A program made the translations under genes and the position numbers. A stretch of DNA of 38,151 bases from Dethiobacter sp. (GTDB lineage: Bacteria; Bacillota_D; Dethiobacteria; Dethiobacterales; Dethiobacteraceae). Of this stretch, positions 12,135-18,937 are shown piece after piece. The DNA is taken from contig JAGXSQ010000091.1 of assembly GCA_018333395.1 (NCBI GenBank), positions 1-38,151 on the forward strand. Direction: 5' to 3'. Below the pieces are notes generated by a model. That model was not told where the DNA came from. It saw nothing but the letters and a program-made list of their open reading frames with translations, and made no database searches. Each line of letters opens with the position of its first letter. The first letter of the stretch is position 1.

Positions 12135-12529
12135 ACAAGCTTTTCGAACCTGTCCGCTGTGGTATTGATTTGATGGAGATCGGTCGGATCAGCCGCGCTT
12201 ACGAAAAGCGCCCGGCTGCTTTTATGCGGCGTTTTTTCACTTTGGAGGAACAGACGCTGCTGCGAGAGAGGCCGCACCTAGCCAAACACCTGGCAGCGCG
12301 TGTGGCTGGCAAAGAAGCTGTGTTTAAGCTGCTTGGGGTAGGACTTGGCGCAGTGTCCTGGACAGAGGTGGAGATTTTTACTCGGCCGGGCGGCGAGCCT
12401 TGGGTGCGGTTGCAAGGCCGGGCGGCTTCTAAGGCCAGGGAGGTCGGCATTAGCTGTATCTCTTTGTCCCTTAGTCACTGTCGTGAATATGCGGTAGCCC
12501 AAGCGGTAGCCTTGGTAAGCAATACATAA
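12131..12529 (+). CDS. acpS: Holo-[acyl-carrier-protein] synthase
   Basis: Transfers phosphopantetheine from coenzyme A to apo-ACP for fatty-acid synthesis. The 132 residues are near the family's usual 120-130. CGIDLMEIGRI has the magnesium-binding Asp, RVAGKEAVFKLLG the second catalytic acidic residue, and ISLSLSHCREYAVA the conserved SH(D/C/E) strand near the end. The TTG start at 12131 overlaps the preceding stop and has AGGAAGAGA upstream; it gives the N-terminus expected just before GIDL. In B. subtilis acpS heads the acpS-ydcC-alr-ndoAI-ndoA cluster, the same genes that recur downstream here in the same order. Confidence 0.95.
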   Translation: MNKLFEPVRCGIDLMEIGRISRAYEKRPAAFMRRFFTLEEQTLLRERPHLAKHLAARVAGKEAVFKLLGVGLGAVSWTEVEIFTRPGGEPWVRLQGRAASKAREVGISCISLSLSHCREYAVAQAVALVSNT

Positions 12530-12555
12530 TTTGGACGTGGGGAAAGAAAATAGGC

Positions 12556-12584
12556 TTGACGGCCGCTGCGCTTTCTGCTACTCT
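12556..12584 (+). promoter_or_regulatory. Promoter of the iscR-iscS-iscU operon
   Basis: TTGACG (12556-12561), 17-base spacer, TACTCT (12579-12584) with TGC before the -10 (extended -10). The predicted start site is near 12591, inside the candidate IscR operator. Confidence 0.7.
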
Positions 12585-12589
12585 GAAAA

Positions 12590-12614
12590 AAAGCCGAGTA
12601 ATTTTATCGGGATT
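12590..12614 (+). promoter_or_regulatory. Candidate IscR/Rrf2 operator over the transcription start
   Basis: The core at 12594-12610 is CCGAGTAATTTTATCGG, an imperfect inverted repeat. By eye 14 of 17 positions fit the type 1 IscR consensus known from E. coli (YYGACTRWWWYAGTCRR, recalled from memory). It lies over the predicted +1 of the operon whose first gene is the Rrf2-family regulator, so autoregulation is a natural inference. The real consensus in this lineage may differ. Confidence 0.45.
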
Positions 12615-12631
12615 AAGGCGGGGTGAGGTTG

Positions 12632-13057
12632 GTGAAGTTATCCGCTAAGGGAGAATATGGCGTCCGTGCCATGACCATCCTAGCGCTGGACTTCCGTTCC
12701 GGTCCCGTCCCTCTGCGCGAGATTGCCAGGCGGGAGAATATCTCTTACCAGTTTTTAGAGCAGATTTTCCTGCCGCTCCGCCGCGCCGGCCTGATTGACA
12801 GCGTGCGTGGGGCCAAAGGAGGTTACGCTTTGGCGCGTCCGCCGGAGCAAATCAGGGTGGGGGAAATAGTCCGTGCTTTGGAAGGGCGCATTGCGCCGGT
12901 AGAATGTGTGTCAGATGATAACGGGGAGTCTTGCGTCCGCAGCCCGGCTTGCCTGACACGTGGCATCTGGGAAAAACTACGTGACCGCATGGAGCAGGTG
13001 CTGGATGAGATTACCCTGGCTGATGTTATCTGCCTGCCAGTGGAGGAGAGACGGTAG
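12632..13057 (+). CDS. iscR: Rrf2-family Fe-S regulator (IscR-like)
   Basis: Winged-helix DNA-binding repressor that senses Fe-S cluster supply. The product is about 141 residues. MKLSAKGEYGVRAM is the classic Rrf2 N-terminus, followed by the recognition helix region IARRENISYQFLEQIF and the wing GAKGGYALARPPE. The three cluster-ligand cysteines are seen at VECVSDD, ESCVRS and PACLTRG (spacing C-x8-C-x5-C). I chose GTG 12632 because GGGGTGAGG lies just upstream and it gives the canonical N-terminus; a GTG at 12623 would add three residues. It precedes iscS by 31 bases. CymR-like function (cysteine metabolism) is an alternative, but CymR lacks the three cysteines. Confidence 0.9.
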   Translation: MKLSAKGEYGVRAMTILALDFRSGPVPLREIARRENISYQFLEQIFLPLRRAGLIDSVRGAKGGYALARPPEQIRVGEIVRALEGRIAPVECVSDDNGESCVRSPACLTRGIWEKLRDRMEQVLDEITLADVICLPVEERR

Positions 13058-13088
13058 AACAATCAGATTTAAGACGGGGGGTTTGACC

Positions 13089-14258
13089 ATGGACAAAATT
13101 TACCTGGACCACGGGGCGACTACACCGCTGCACCCGGAAGTGCTGGAGGCGATGAAGCCCTATCTGACCGATCTTTTTGGCAATCCCTCCAGTCTGCACG
13201 CTTTCGGTCGTGAGGTGCGTAAGGGACTGGAGGAAGCGCGGGAAAAGGTGGCGGCGGCCATTGGCGCCGAGCCGCGGGAAATTGTTTTTACGTCCGGCGG
13301 TACCGAGTCTGATAACCTAGCCATCCGCGGTGCCGCCCGAGCTGGACAAAAACGGGGTAATCACATCATTACCAGCGCTGTGGAGCACCACGCTGTGCTC
13401 GACACTTGTCTGGCACTGCGGGAAGAGGGCTTTGAAGTCACCGTTCTGCCTGTGGACGCACACGGTATGGTTTCGCTTCAGGAGGTGGAAGCGGCCATCA
13501 CGGACAAAACCATCCTGATTAGCATTATGCTGGCCAACAATGAAGTAGGTACCATCCAGCCGGTGGCAGAGATTGGCAAAATGGCGCGGGCCAGAGAGAT
13601 TATTTTTCATACTGATGCTGTCCAGGCCATCGGCAATCTGCCGGTAAATGTCCAGGACTTAAGCTGTGACCTGCTGGCTATTTCCGCTCACAAGCACTAT
13701 GGCCCCAAGGGAGTGGGGGCGTTGTATGTGCGCAAAGGCACACGGCTGAAAGTCTTTAACTTTGGCGGTTCTCAGGAACGGAAGATGCGGCCGGGCACGG
13801 AGAATGTTCCGAGCATTATCGGTATGGGTTGCGCTATTGAACTGGCGGTGCAGGGCATGGACAAAAAAGTGCCTAAGATTATAAAGTTGCGCGATAAGCT
13901 GCTCGGAGGATTGCTAAAAATCGGCCATGTCCGCTTAAACGGCCACCCGACGGAGCGGCTGCCCGGCAATGTTAATGTCAGCGTCCAGTACGTAGAAGGT
14001 GAGTCTCTGATCCTTAGTCTAGACTTAAAAGGTATTGCCGCCTCCAGTGGTTCTGCCTGTACGTCGGGGTCTCTCGACCCCTCTCATGTGCTGCTGGCCA
14101 TGGGCCTAGACCACCAGATGGCCCACGGTTCGCTGCGCCTGACGCTGGGCGTCGGCAACACGGAAGAAGAAATTGACTATGTGCTTGCGGTTGTGCCGGA
14201 GATTGTGGCTCGTCTGCGTTCTATGTCTTCGGTCTATGCCGGTCAGCGGCGGGAATAA
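13089..14258 (+). CDS. iscS: Cysteine desulfurase
   Basis: PLP enzyme that removes sulfur from cysteine and hands it to the scaffold IscU. The 389-residue protein starts MDKIYLDHGATTPLHPEV. EHHAV holds the PLP-stacking His (about 100-104), SAHKHYGPKG the Schiff-base Lys (about 202), and SGSACTSGSLDPSHVL the persulfide Cys (about 324) on a loop of the long, IscS/NifS group I type. The frame is open further upstream, but the ATG at 13089 is the family start and overlaps nothing; GGGGG six to eleven bases upstream serves as ribosome site. It is followed by iscU after 22 bases. Confidence 0.96.
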   Translation: MDKIYLDHGATTPLHPEVLEAMKPYLTDLFGNPSSLHAFGREVRKGLEEAREKVAAAIGAEPREIVFTSGGTESDNLAIRGAARAGQKRGNHIITSAVEHHAVLDTCLALREEGFEVTVLPVDAHGMVSLQEVEAAITDKTILISIMLANNEVGTIQPVAEIGKMARAREIIFHTDAVQAIGNLPVNVQDLSCDLLAISAHKHYGPKGVGALYVRKGTRLKVFNFGGSQERKMRPGTENVPSIIGMGCAIELAVQGMDKKVPKIIKLRDKLLGGLLKIGHVRLNGHPTERLPGNVNVSVQYVEGESLILSLDLKGIAASSGSACTSGSLDPSHVLLAMGLDHQMAHGSLRLTLGVGNTEEEIDYVLAVVPEIVARLRSMSSVYAGQRRE

Positions 14259-14280
14259 ACAAACTTTTGAGGTGGAGCGA

Positions 14281-14658
14281 ATGTACACAGAAAAGGTGAT
14301 GGAGCATTTTAGCAATCCCCGTAACGTGGGGGAAATTGCTGATGCAGACGGCGTGGGTGAAGTGGGGAATATGAAATGCGGAGACATCATGCGCATTTAC
14401 ATCAAGGTTAACGAGCAGGATGTCATTGAAGATGTAAAGTTTAGGACTTTTGGCTGTGGTGCTGCTATTGCCACCAGTAGCGTGGTGACCGAGATGGTCA
14501 GGGGAAAGACTATTGACGAAGCACTCGCTGTGACAAACAGGCAGGTAGCCGAGGAGCTTGGCGGTCTGCCGGAGAATAAGATGCACTGTTCCAACTTAGC
14601 TGCTGACGCCTTGCACAAGGCGATAGCAGCTTATCGGAACAAAAAAGATCAGACTTAA
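14281..14658 (+). CDS. iscU: Fe-S cluster assembly scaffold
   Basis: Scaffold on which IscS-derived sulfur and iron are built into [2Fe-2S] and [4Fe-4S] clusters. The 125-residue protein has MYTEKVMEHFSNPRNVG at the start and the three ligand cysteines plus Asp: MKCGDIM (Cys about 33, Asp about 35), TFGCGAAIATSS (about 59) and KMHCSNLAADAL (about 103). It lacks the C-terminal NFU domain of nitrogen-fixation NifU, so the plain IscU form is meant. The ATG at 14281 has TGAGGTGGAG upstream. hscA, hscB and fdx are not present, which is typical of the short Clostridia isc operon. Confidence 0.95.
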   Translation: MYTEKVMEHFSNPRNVGEIADADGVGEVGNMKCGDIMRIYIKVNEQDVIEDVKFRTFGCGAAIATSSVVTEMVRGKTIDEALAVTNRQVAEELGGLPENKMHCSNLAADALHKAIAAYRNKKDQT

Positions 14659-14671
14659 GGAGGCTGAAAAA

Positions 14672-15046
14672 ATGGATATTATGGAGCAAGCTCGACAGCT
14701 TGGGCAGGCCATTTTGGTTTCGCCGGAGCACAAAAATTTTCAGACGGCTAAAGAGGCGATGGAAAACAGCGAGGAAGCGAGCAAGCTATTGGGTGAGTTG
14801 CAGGCTAGGCGGCAGTCGCTGCACGAGGCGCATATGTCGGGCGGCGATGTCCAAGAAAGGGCCCAGGAGTTTCAGGCACACCAGATGAAAATGCTGGAGA
14901 ACAAAGAGATTGCTGCCTACCTAGAGGCTAAAAGTAAAGTGGATGAATTGCTAGCCGCTGTTAACAGGGCTATCGCCCATGTTACCGGCATGGAAACAGG
15001 CCGCAAGCAGGGTGGCTGTGGCGGCGGCTGTGGCTCTGACGCGTAA
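14672..15046 (+). CDS. YlbF/YmcA-family protein with a Gly-Cys tail
   Basis: Small helical protein of the YlbF/YmcA (Com_YlbF) family; in B. subtilis YlbF, YmcA and YaaT form a complex that affects RNase Y-dependent RNA maturation, competence and sporulation and has been reported to carry [4Fe-4S] clusters. The 124 residues are a long helical hairpin (about 1-107) rich in Glu, Lys and Ala, ending in KQGGCGGGCGSDA with two cysteines. ATG 14672 follows TTAAGGAGGCTG, 13 bases after iscU, so it is in the isc operon. The position next to the cluster scaffold and the cysteine tail suggest that it receives an Fe-S cluster, but this is inference. Confidence 0.85.
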   Translation: MDIMEQARQLGQAILVSPEHKNFQTAKEAMENSEEASKLLGELQARRQSLHEAHMSGGDVQERAQEFQAHQMKMLENKEIAAYLEAKSKVDELLAAVNRAIAHVTGMETGRKQGGCGGGCGSDA

Positions 15047-15074
15047 AAGCGTGAGCTAGTAAAGCGGGGTGAAA

Positions 15075-16619
15075 ATGATGGATGTTGTGACGGCGGCAGA
15101 GATGCGACTCCTGGATGAGCGCGCCACTGTCGAGTTTGGCATCCCGGGCATTGTTTTGATGGAGAACGCCGGCCTGCGCGTCGCGGAGGCTGTTCGCCAT
15201 CTCTGGCGCTGCCGTCGGGTAACAGTCCTGGCCGGACGCGGTAACAATGGTGGGGACGGCCTGGTGGCGGCACGTCACCTGCGGCGTGAAATGGCCGTTT
15301 CCATCTGGCTCGCCGCGCCGCCTGCGTCGTACCGTGGTGACGCTTTGACCAACCTCACTATTCTGCAACGTCTTGGTCACACCTGCCGGGTTGCAGACAG
15401 CGAGTCTTCTTTTGCTGACTTGGCCAGGGAGCTTTCCCGGACAGACCTAGTGGTGGATGCGCTGCTGGGTACCGGACTTACCCGCCAGGCGGAATCGCCC
15501 TATGCGGAGATGATCAGGCTGGTTAACGCGTCCGGGGCACCGGTACTGGCGGTGGACATCCCTTCCGGCGTCTGTGCCGACAGCGGGCGCGTGTCGGGTG
15601 AGGCTATCAGAGCCGATGTCACAATCACTTTTGCTCTGCCCAAGCGTGGGCTGCTTCTTTTTCCAGGCGCCACCCATGCCGGTCGGCTGGAGGTGGCTGA
15701 TATTGGTATCCCGGAACAGCTGCTCTCCAGCCACGCGTTTGTCCTGCTGACAAAGGAAACCGTGCGCCGGCTTCTGCCTGACCGCCCGCCCGATGGGCAC
15801 AAGGGAACGTTTGGCCGGGTGTTACTGGTGGCCGGTTCTCCGGGCATGGCCGGTGCGGTGGTGCTGGCAGCACGTGCCGTTTTACGCGGCGGGGCAGGCT
15901 TGGTTATCGCGGCGGTACCGCGCGGGATACAGCAGGTGGTAGCGGTGCAAGCACCGGAAGTGATTACACTGGCGCTACCGGAAAACAGACGTGGAAATAT
16001 CGCGCCTGAGGCGCTTGACTTACTACGGCAGCACTGGCCTGCCTGCCAGACGGTGGCTGTGGGTCCCGGTCTCTCAGACGATGAGGAGAGTGGGCTTGTG
16101 CTGGCGGGGATCCTAAAAGACTGCCTGCTGCCGGTGGCGCTGGATGCCGGTGCTTTGAATCTGCTGGCGAGGCGCCCGGCAGCCTTCCTCGGGCGTGCCG
16201 CTGGTACGGTGCTGACTCCCCATCCAGGGGAGGCGGCCCGCTTGCTTGGTTGTGACACGGCAACGGTGCAGGCCGACAGGCCGACAGCTGTCCGTGAACT
16301 GGCCGTACGCTTGCAGGGTGTCGCGGTGCTGAAAGGTGCCCATACGCTTATTACCGCTCCCGCAGGGCCAATAGCCCTTAACGTGACCGGCAACAGCGGT
16401 ATGGCTTCCGCCGGCAGCGGCGACGTACTGACCGGATTGCTGGCGGCGCTGCTGGCACAGGGATTGAAACCTGTTGACTCTGCCAGGCTTGCTGTCTACC
16501 TGCACGGCCTAGCCGGCGACCTAGCGGCCTCCGCCAGAGGCGAGGCCGGGATGGTAGCGGGCGATATAGTGGAAATGTTGCCACAGGCATATCTCGAACT
16601 AAAAAAAATAAACATTTAG
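15075..16619 (+). CDS. nnr: Bifunctional NAD(P)H-hydrate epimerase / ADP-dependent dehydratase
   Basis: Repairs damaged NADH and NADPH: the N-terminal YjeF_N domain (about 1-215) epimerises the R and S hydrates, and the C-terminal ribokinase-like domain (about 225-510) dehydrates the S form using ADP. Visible motifs are AGRGNNGGDGLVAARHL, VVDALLGTGLTR and VAVDIPSGV in the first half, then GTFGRVLLVAGSPGMAGA, TPHPGEAARLLG and GNSGMASAGSGDVLTGLLA in the second. About 514 residues, standard for the fused form. Start choices are GTG 15069, ATG 15075 and ATG 15078; GCGGGGTGA fits either ATG. In many Bacillota this gene lies next to acpS, as roughly here. Confidence 0.95.
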   Translation: MMDVVTAAEMRLLDERATVEFGIPGIVLMENAGLRVAEAVRHLWRCRRVTVLAGRGNNGGDGLVAARHLRREMAVSIWLAAPPASYRGDALTNLTILQRLGHTCRVADSESSFADLARELSRTDLVVDALLGTGLTRQAESPYAEMIRLVNASGAPVLAVDIPSGVCADSGRVSGEAIRADVTITFALPKRGLLLFPGATHAGRLEVADIGIPEQLLSSHAFVLLTKETVRRLLPDRPPDGHKGTFGRVLLVAGSPGMAGAVVLAARAVLRGGAGLVIAAVPRGIQQVVAVQAPEVITLALPENRRGNIAPEALDLLRQHWPACQTVAVGPGLSDDEESGLVLAGILKDCLLPVALDAGALNLLARRPAAFLGRAAGTVLTPHPGEAARLLGCDTATVQADRPTAVRELAVRLQGVAVLKGAHTLITAPAGPIALNVTGNSGMASAGSGDVLTGLLAALLAQGLKPVDSARLAVYLHGLAGDLAASARGEAGMVAGDIVEMLPQAYLELKKINI

Positions 16620-16634
16620 AGAGGAGCACGCACA

Positions 16635-17081
16635 ATGTTGGGCAGGGATTTAATGACCAGAGATGTTGTGACCGTCGCCAGTGATACCACTGTTCAAGAA
16701 TTAGCCAGACTTCTTTTGGAGCATAAAATCAGCGGCTTGCCTGTGGTGGATAAAGAAGGCCGCATTATCGGCATCGTTAGCGAGGGCGACTTGGTTTACC
16801 AGGATAAAAAGCTGCACATACCGGCATTCCTGGAGATTCTGGGCGGTGTCGTTTATCTGGAGAACCCCAACCGTCTGGGGCAGGATCTGATGAAAATGAC
16901 GGCGGCCAAGGTAGGGGATCTGATGACTACCAGAGTCTACACTGTTAAAGAGGATACTTCTGTGGAGGCAATTGCCACCATCATGGTGGAAAAGAAGGTG
17001 AACCGCGTTCCTGTCGTCGACGGAGCGGGGAAACTGGTCGGCATCGTCAGCCGCCAGGACCTGATTAAGGCGATGCTCTGA
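16635..17081 (+). CDS. CBS-domain pair protein
   Basis: Stand-alone protein of two CBS motifs, which usually bind adenine nucleotides and act as energy or nucleotide sensors. The 148 residues start MLGRDLMTRDVVTVASDTTV; CBS1 spans about 8-60 (SGLPVVDKEGRIIGIVSEGDL) and CBS2 about 93-147 (VNRVPVVDGAGKLVGIVSRQDL), separated by a 30-residue linker. There is no attached catalytic domain or membrane helix. The ATG at 16635 follows GAGAGGAG. It lies 15 bases after nnr and 24 before the lipoprotein gene, so it is cotranscribed. The partner or ligand is unknown. Confidence 0.9.
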   Translation: MLGRDLMTRDVVTVASDTTVQELARLLLEHKISGLPVVDKEGRIIGIVSEGDLVYQDKKLHIPAFLEILGGVVYLENPNRLGQDLMKMTAAKVGDLMTTRVYTVKEDTSVEAIATIMVEKKVNRVPVVDGAGKLVGIVSRQDLIKAML

Positions 17082-17105
17082 TAACGGAGCAAAGGAGAGA
17101 GGCGC

Positions 17106-18119
17106 TTGTCGCTTAGGGCCCGGATGGTTGCGCTGTTGCTGGCCTTGGCTTTGGTGGGGTGTGCCATGCAGCCGGAAAGGCTGGCGGGAAACGTTTCCCG
17201 GAGAATATCAAGGCTACAGGGGTATTTTGCCGAAGTGGATGCTGTGGTCTTTAGCCCTCGCGGTGAGCAGCGCTACAGAGTTCGGCAGTGGTACAGGGCG
17301 CCGGATTTTTGGCGAATAGAAGTAGACTTTGGTTCTGAGCGGCAGGTTTTTCTCTGTGACGGAGAATATGTTTGGGTTTACCATCCGGGCTTGGCCGATT
17401 ATTTTCGCCTTGACGCGACCGCAGCTCAGGAAGTGTCTCCGCCGTTTCTGCTGCTGAATTACCTGGAAGAGCTGGTCCAGACACCGGGTTACCGCTTCGA
17501 AGGACGGCAGGAAAAGGAACAGCGCGCTTTTTTTGTTGTTTCCTATGCACGGCCGGCAACGTCTGAGACAATCCGGCTCTGGCTTGATAACAAGTCACTT
17601 TTCCCGCAGATGGTGGAAAAGTATCGGGACGGGGTGCTTCTCAACCGTCTGACCGGTATCAGTTTGGACCTGAACCCGGACTTTGCGGCCGGGCTTTTTG
17701 AGTTTACCGCGCCGCAAGATCACGCAGCCTCCGCACACTACCTGATTCGCCCTCTTTCCTTGGCAGAAGCCCGCCGTGAATGGCCGCTCCCTGTCTACGT
17801 TCCCACTTATCTTCCACAAGGAACAGGGCTGATGGCTGTTTCCCGCGCTGAAGAAGAGGGGCGAGGACAACTGATGCTTACCTTTGGCGGACAGCGTCCC
17901 TTTACGTTGATACAGCGACCTGCCGGTGATAACCGACAGCAGCGTGCCGTGGGTATGCAGGAGGTCTTCATTGGCCAAACGCCGGCCCTGTACCTGAAAA
18001 ACCGGGTGGGTGATTTGCATACGCTCTGGTGGAGCAACGAAACGAGTGCCTTTATTTTGACTGGTTCGCTGCCGCTGCCGGAGATGATGCGTGTGGCCGC
18101 CTCTCTGACAGCGGACTAA
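17106..18119 (+). CDS. LolA-like sporulation/germination lipoprotein (YdcC/GerS-like)
   Basis: Predicted membrane-anchored lipoprotein of 337 residues. A short signal peptide ends in LVGC, with the lipidated Cys at about residue 19. Residues about 25-205 look like the LolA/RseB beta-barrel fold (RYRVRQWYRAPDFWRIEVDF, VWVYHPGLADYF, NKSLFPQMVEKYRDG), and about 225-335 resembles the DUF4367-type repeat (VPTYLPQGTGL, TLWWSNETSAFILTG). Related proteins are B. subtilis YdcC, in the acpS-ydcC-alr cluster, and C. difficile GerS, needed for cortex modification and germination. The TTG start at 17106 has AAAGGAGAGAGG upstream and gives the signal peptide at once. A sporulation role is inferred from family and neighbourhood. 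Confidence 0.8.
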   Translation: MSLRARMVALLLALALVGCAMQPERLAGNVSRRISRLQGYFAEVDAVVFSPRGEQRYRVRQWYRAPDFWRIEVDFGSERQVFLCDGEYVWVYHPGLADYFRLDATAAQEVSPPFLLLNYLEELVQTPGYRFEGRQEKEQRAFFVVSYARPATSETIRLWLDNKSLFPQMVEKYRDGVLLNRLTGISLDLNPDFAAGLFEFTAPQDHAASAHYLIRPLSLAEARREWPLPVYVPTYLPQGTGLMAVSRAEEEGRGQLMLTFGGQRPFTLIQRPAGDNRQQRAVGMQEVFIGQTPALYLKNRVGDLHTLWWSNETSAFILTGSLPLPEMMRVAASLTAD

Positions 18120-18175
18120 TTTTTGCGCTGCACAGATTGACCGGCGTAAGCATAGCATAGAGGTGGGGTGATAGC

Positions 18176-18364
18176 ATGGGTATCGACGAACTGCCGCCAT
18201 GCCTGACAGAGATTTTCCTGGAAATTGGGCCGGGGGACACGCTCTTTACCATCGCCAGCGAGCAAAAAACGACTGTGGAGGAGATCTTGGCCCTCAATCC
18301 TGGCCTTGACCCGCAAAATTTACGTATCGGCACCTTCATTTGCCTTCCTGAACCGCGCCCGTAG
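18176..18364 (+). CDS. Small LysM-domain protein
   Basis: A single LysM motif of 62 residues, without signal peptide or membrane helix. IGPGDTLFTIASEQKTTVEE and LALNPGLDPQNLRIGTFIC are the standard glycan-binding halves; PPCLTE and FICLP carry two cysteines that could pair. Similar short LysM proteins in Bacillota are found in spore coats or at the cortex, but nothing here proves it. The ATG at 18176 follows AGAGGTGGGGTGATAGC. It lies 56 bases downstream of the lipoprotein gene, probably in the same unit, and a T-rich tract follows its stop. Confidence 0.85.
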   Translation: MGIDELPPCLTEIFLEIGPGDTLFTIASEQKTTVEEILALNPGLDPQNLRIGTFICLPEPRP

Positions 18365-18376
18365 CGCTTTTTTTTT
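18355..18376 (+). terminator. Weak terminator after the LysM gene
   Basis: GCGC (18355-18358), a five-base loop, GCGC (18364-18367) and then nine Ts (18368-18376). The stem is only four G-C pairs and includes the stop codon in the loop, but the T tract is excellent and a new promoter follows at once. Confidence 0.45.
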
Positions 18377-18398
18377 GCTTTCGCTCGGCAAAATGACC

Positions 18399-18427
18399 TT
18401 GTCGGCAGGGGAACCTGGTGTTATAAT
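18399..18427 (+). promoter_or_regulatory. Promoter for the UPF0735-hom-lysC unit
   Basis: TTGTCG (18399-18404), 17-base spacer, perfect TATAAT (18422-18427) preceded by TGT (extended -10). It lies about 50 bases before the ATG at 18478. This is among the best promoters in the window. Confidence 0.75.
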
Positions 18428-18477
18428 GTTTAACGTGCATAGATAAGTGTCTACTCGTCGTGGACAGGAGGTGGCCA

Positions 18478-18921
18478 ATGGCCGGAAGGGAAAAATATTT
18501 TCTGGTCCAGGAGAGAGTTCTGCCTGTCGTACTGCGTAAGACGGTGCAGGCCAAGGAGATACTCAGGAGCGGCGAGGCCAAAACGGTAAACGAAGCAGTC
18601 CAGGTTGCCGGCATTAGCAGGGGCGCCTTCTACAAGTACCGCCACGCTATTTTCTCTTTCGGGGAAGCAAGTCGCGGGAAAATTATGACTATCGTGCTCA
18701 TCCTAGAACATACTTCCGGCGTGCTTTCGGAGGTCTTAAAAGAAATTGCTAAGTCCGAGGGCAATATCTTGACCATCAACCAGGGGTTGCCGCTGCAGGG
18801 TGTAGCCAATGCCTCCATTTCTTTCGAAACGGCAGAACTCTTGGTGGAGGTGGACGAGCTGCTGAACAGCCTGGCACAGGTGCCTGGCGTGCGTAAGCTG
18901 GAACTGGTAGGGCACAATTGA
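18478..18921 (+). CDS. ACT-domain protein, UPF0735 (PheB-like)
   Basis: Probable amino-acid-sensing regulatory protein. The 147 residues start MAGREKYFLVQERVLPVVL; about 20-60 looks like a helix-turn-helix (KTVNEAVQVAGISRGAFYKY) and about 70-145 is an ACT domain (MTIVLILEHTSGVLSEVL, VPGVRKLELVG). The ATG at 18478 has AGGAGGTGGCC six bases upstream; a GTG at 18460 would put that site inside the gene and is rejected. It is the first gene before hom, with 16 bases between. B. subtilis PheB is of the same family and lies beside pheA. A regulator of homoserine dehydrogenase activity or expression is plausible but unproven. Confidence 0.88.
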   Translation: MAGREKYFLVQERVLPVVLRKTVQAKEILRSGEAKTVNEAVQVAGISRGAFYKYRHAIFSFGEASRGKIMTIVLILEHTSGVLSEVLKEIAKSEGNILTINQGLPLQGVANASISFETAELLVEVDELLNSLAQVPGVRKLELVGHN

Positions 18922-18937
18922 GGAGGGTGATGTAACA

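Noticed and set aside
12960..13088. N-terminal extension of the cysteine desulfurase
   Set aside because: The frame is open but lies within the iscR gene; the family N-terminus starts at the ATG at 13089.
15500..16393. Long open frame (297 residues) on the minus strand
   Set aside because: It is antisense to the well-supported nnr gene, rich in Arg, Pro, Ser and Ala, and has no ribosome site. It is a by-product of high G+C codon use.
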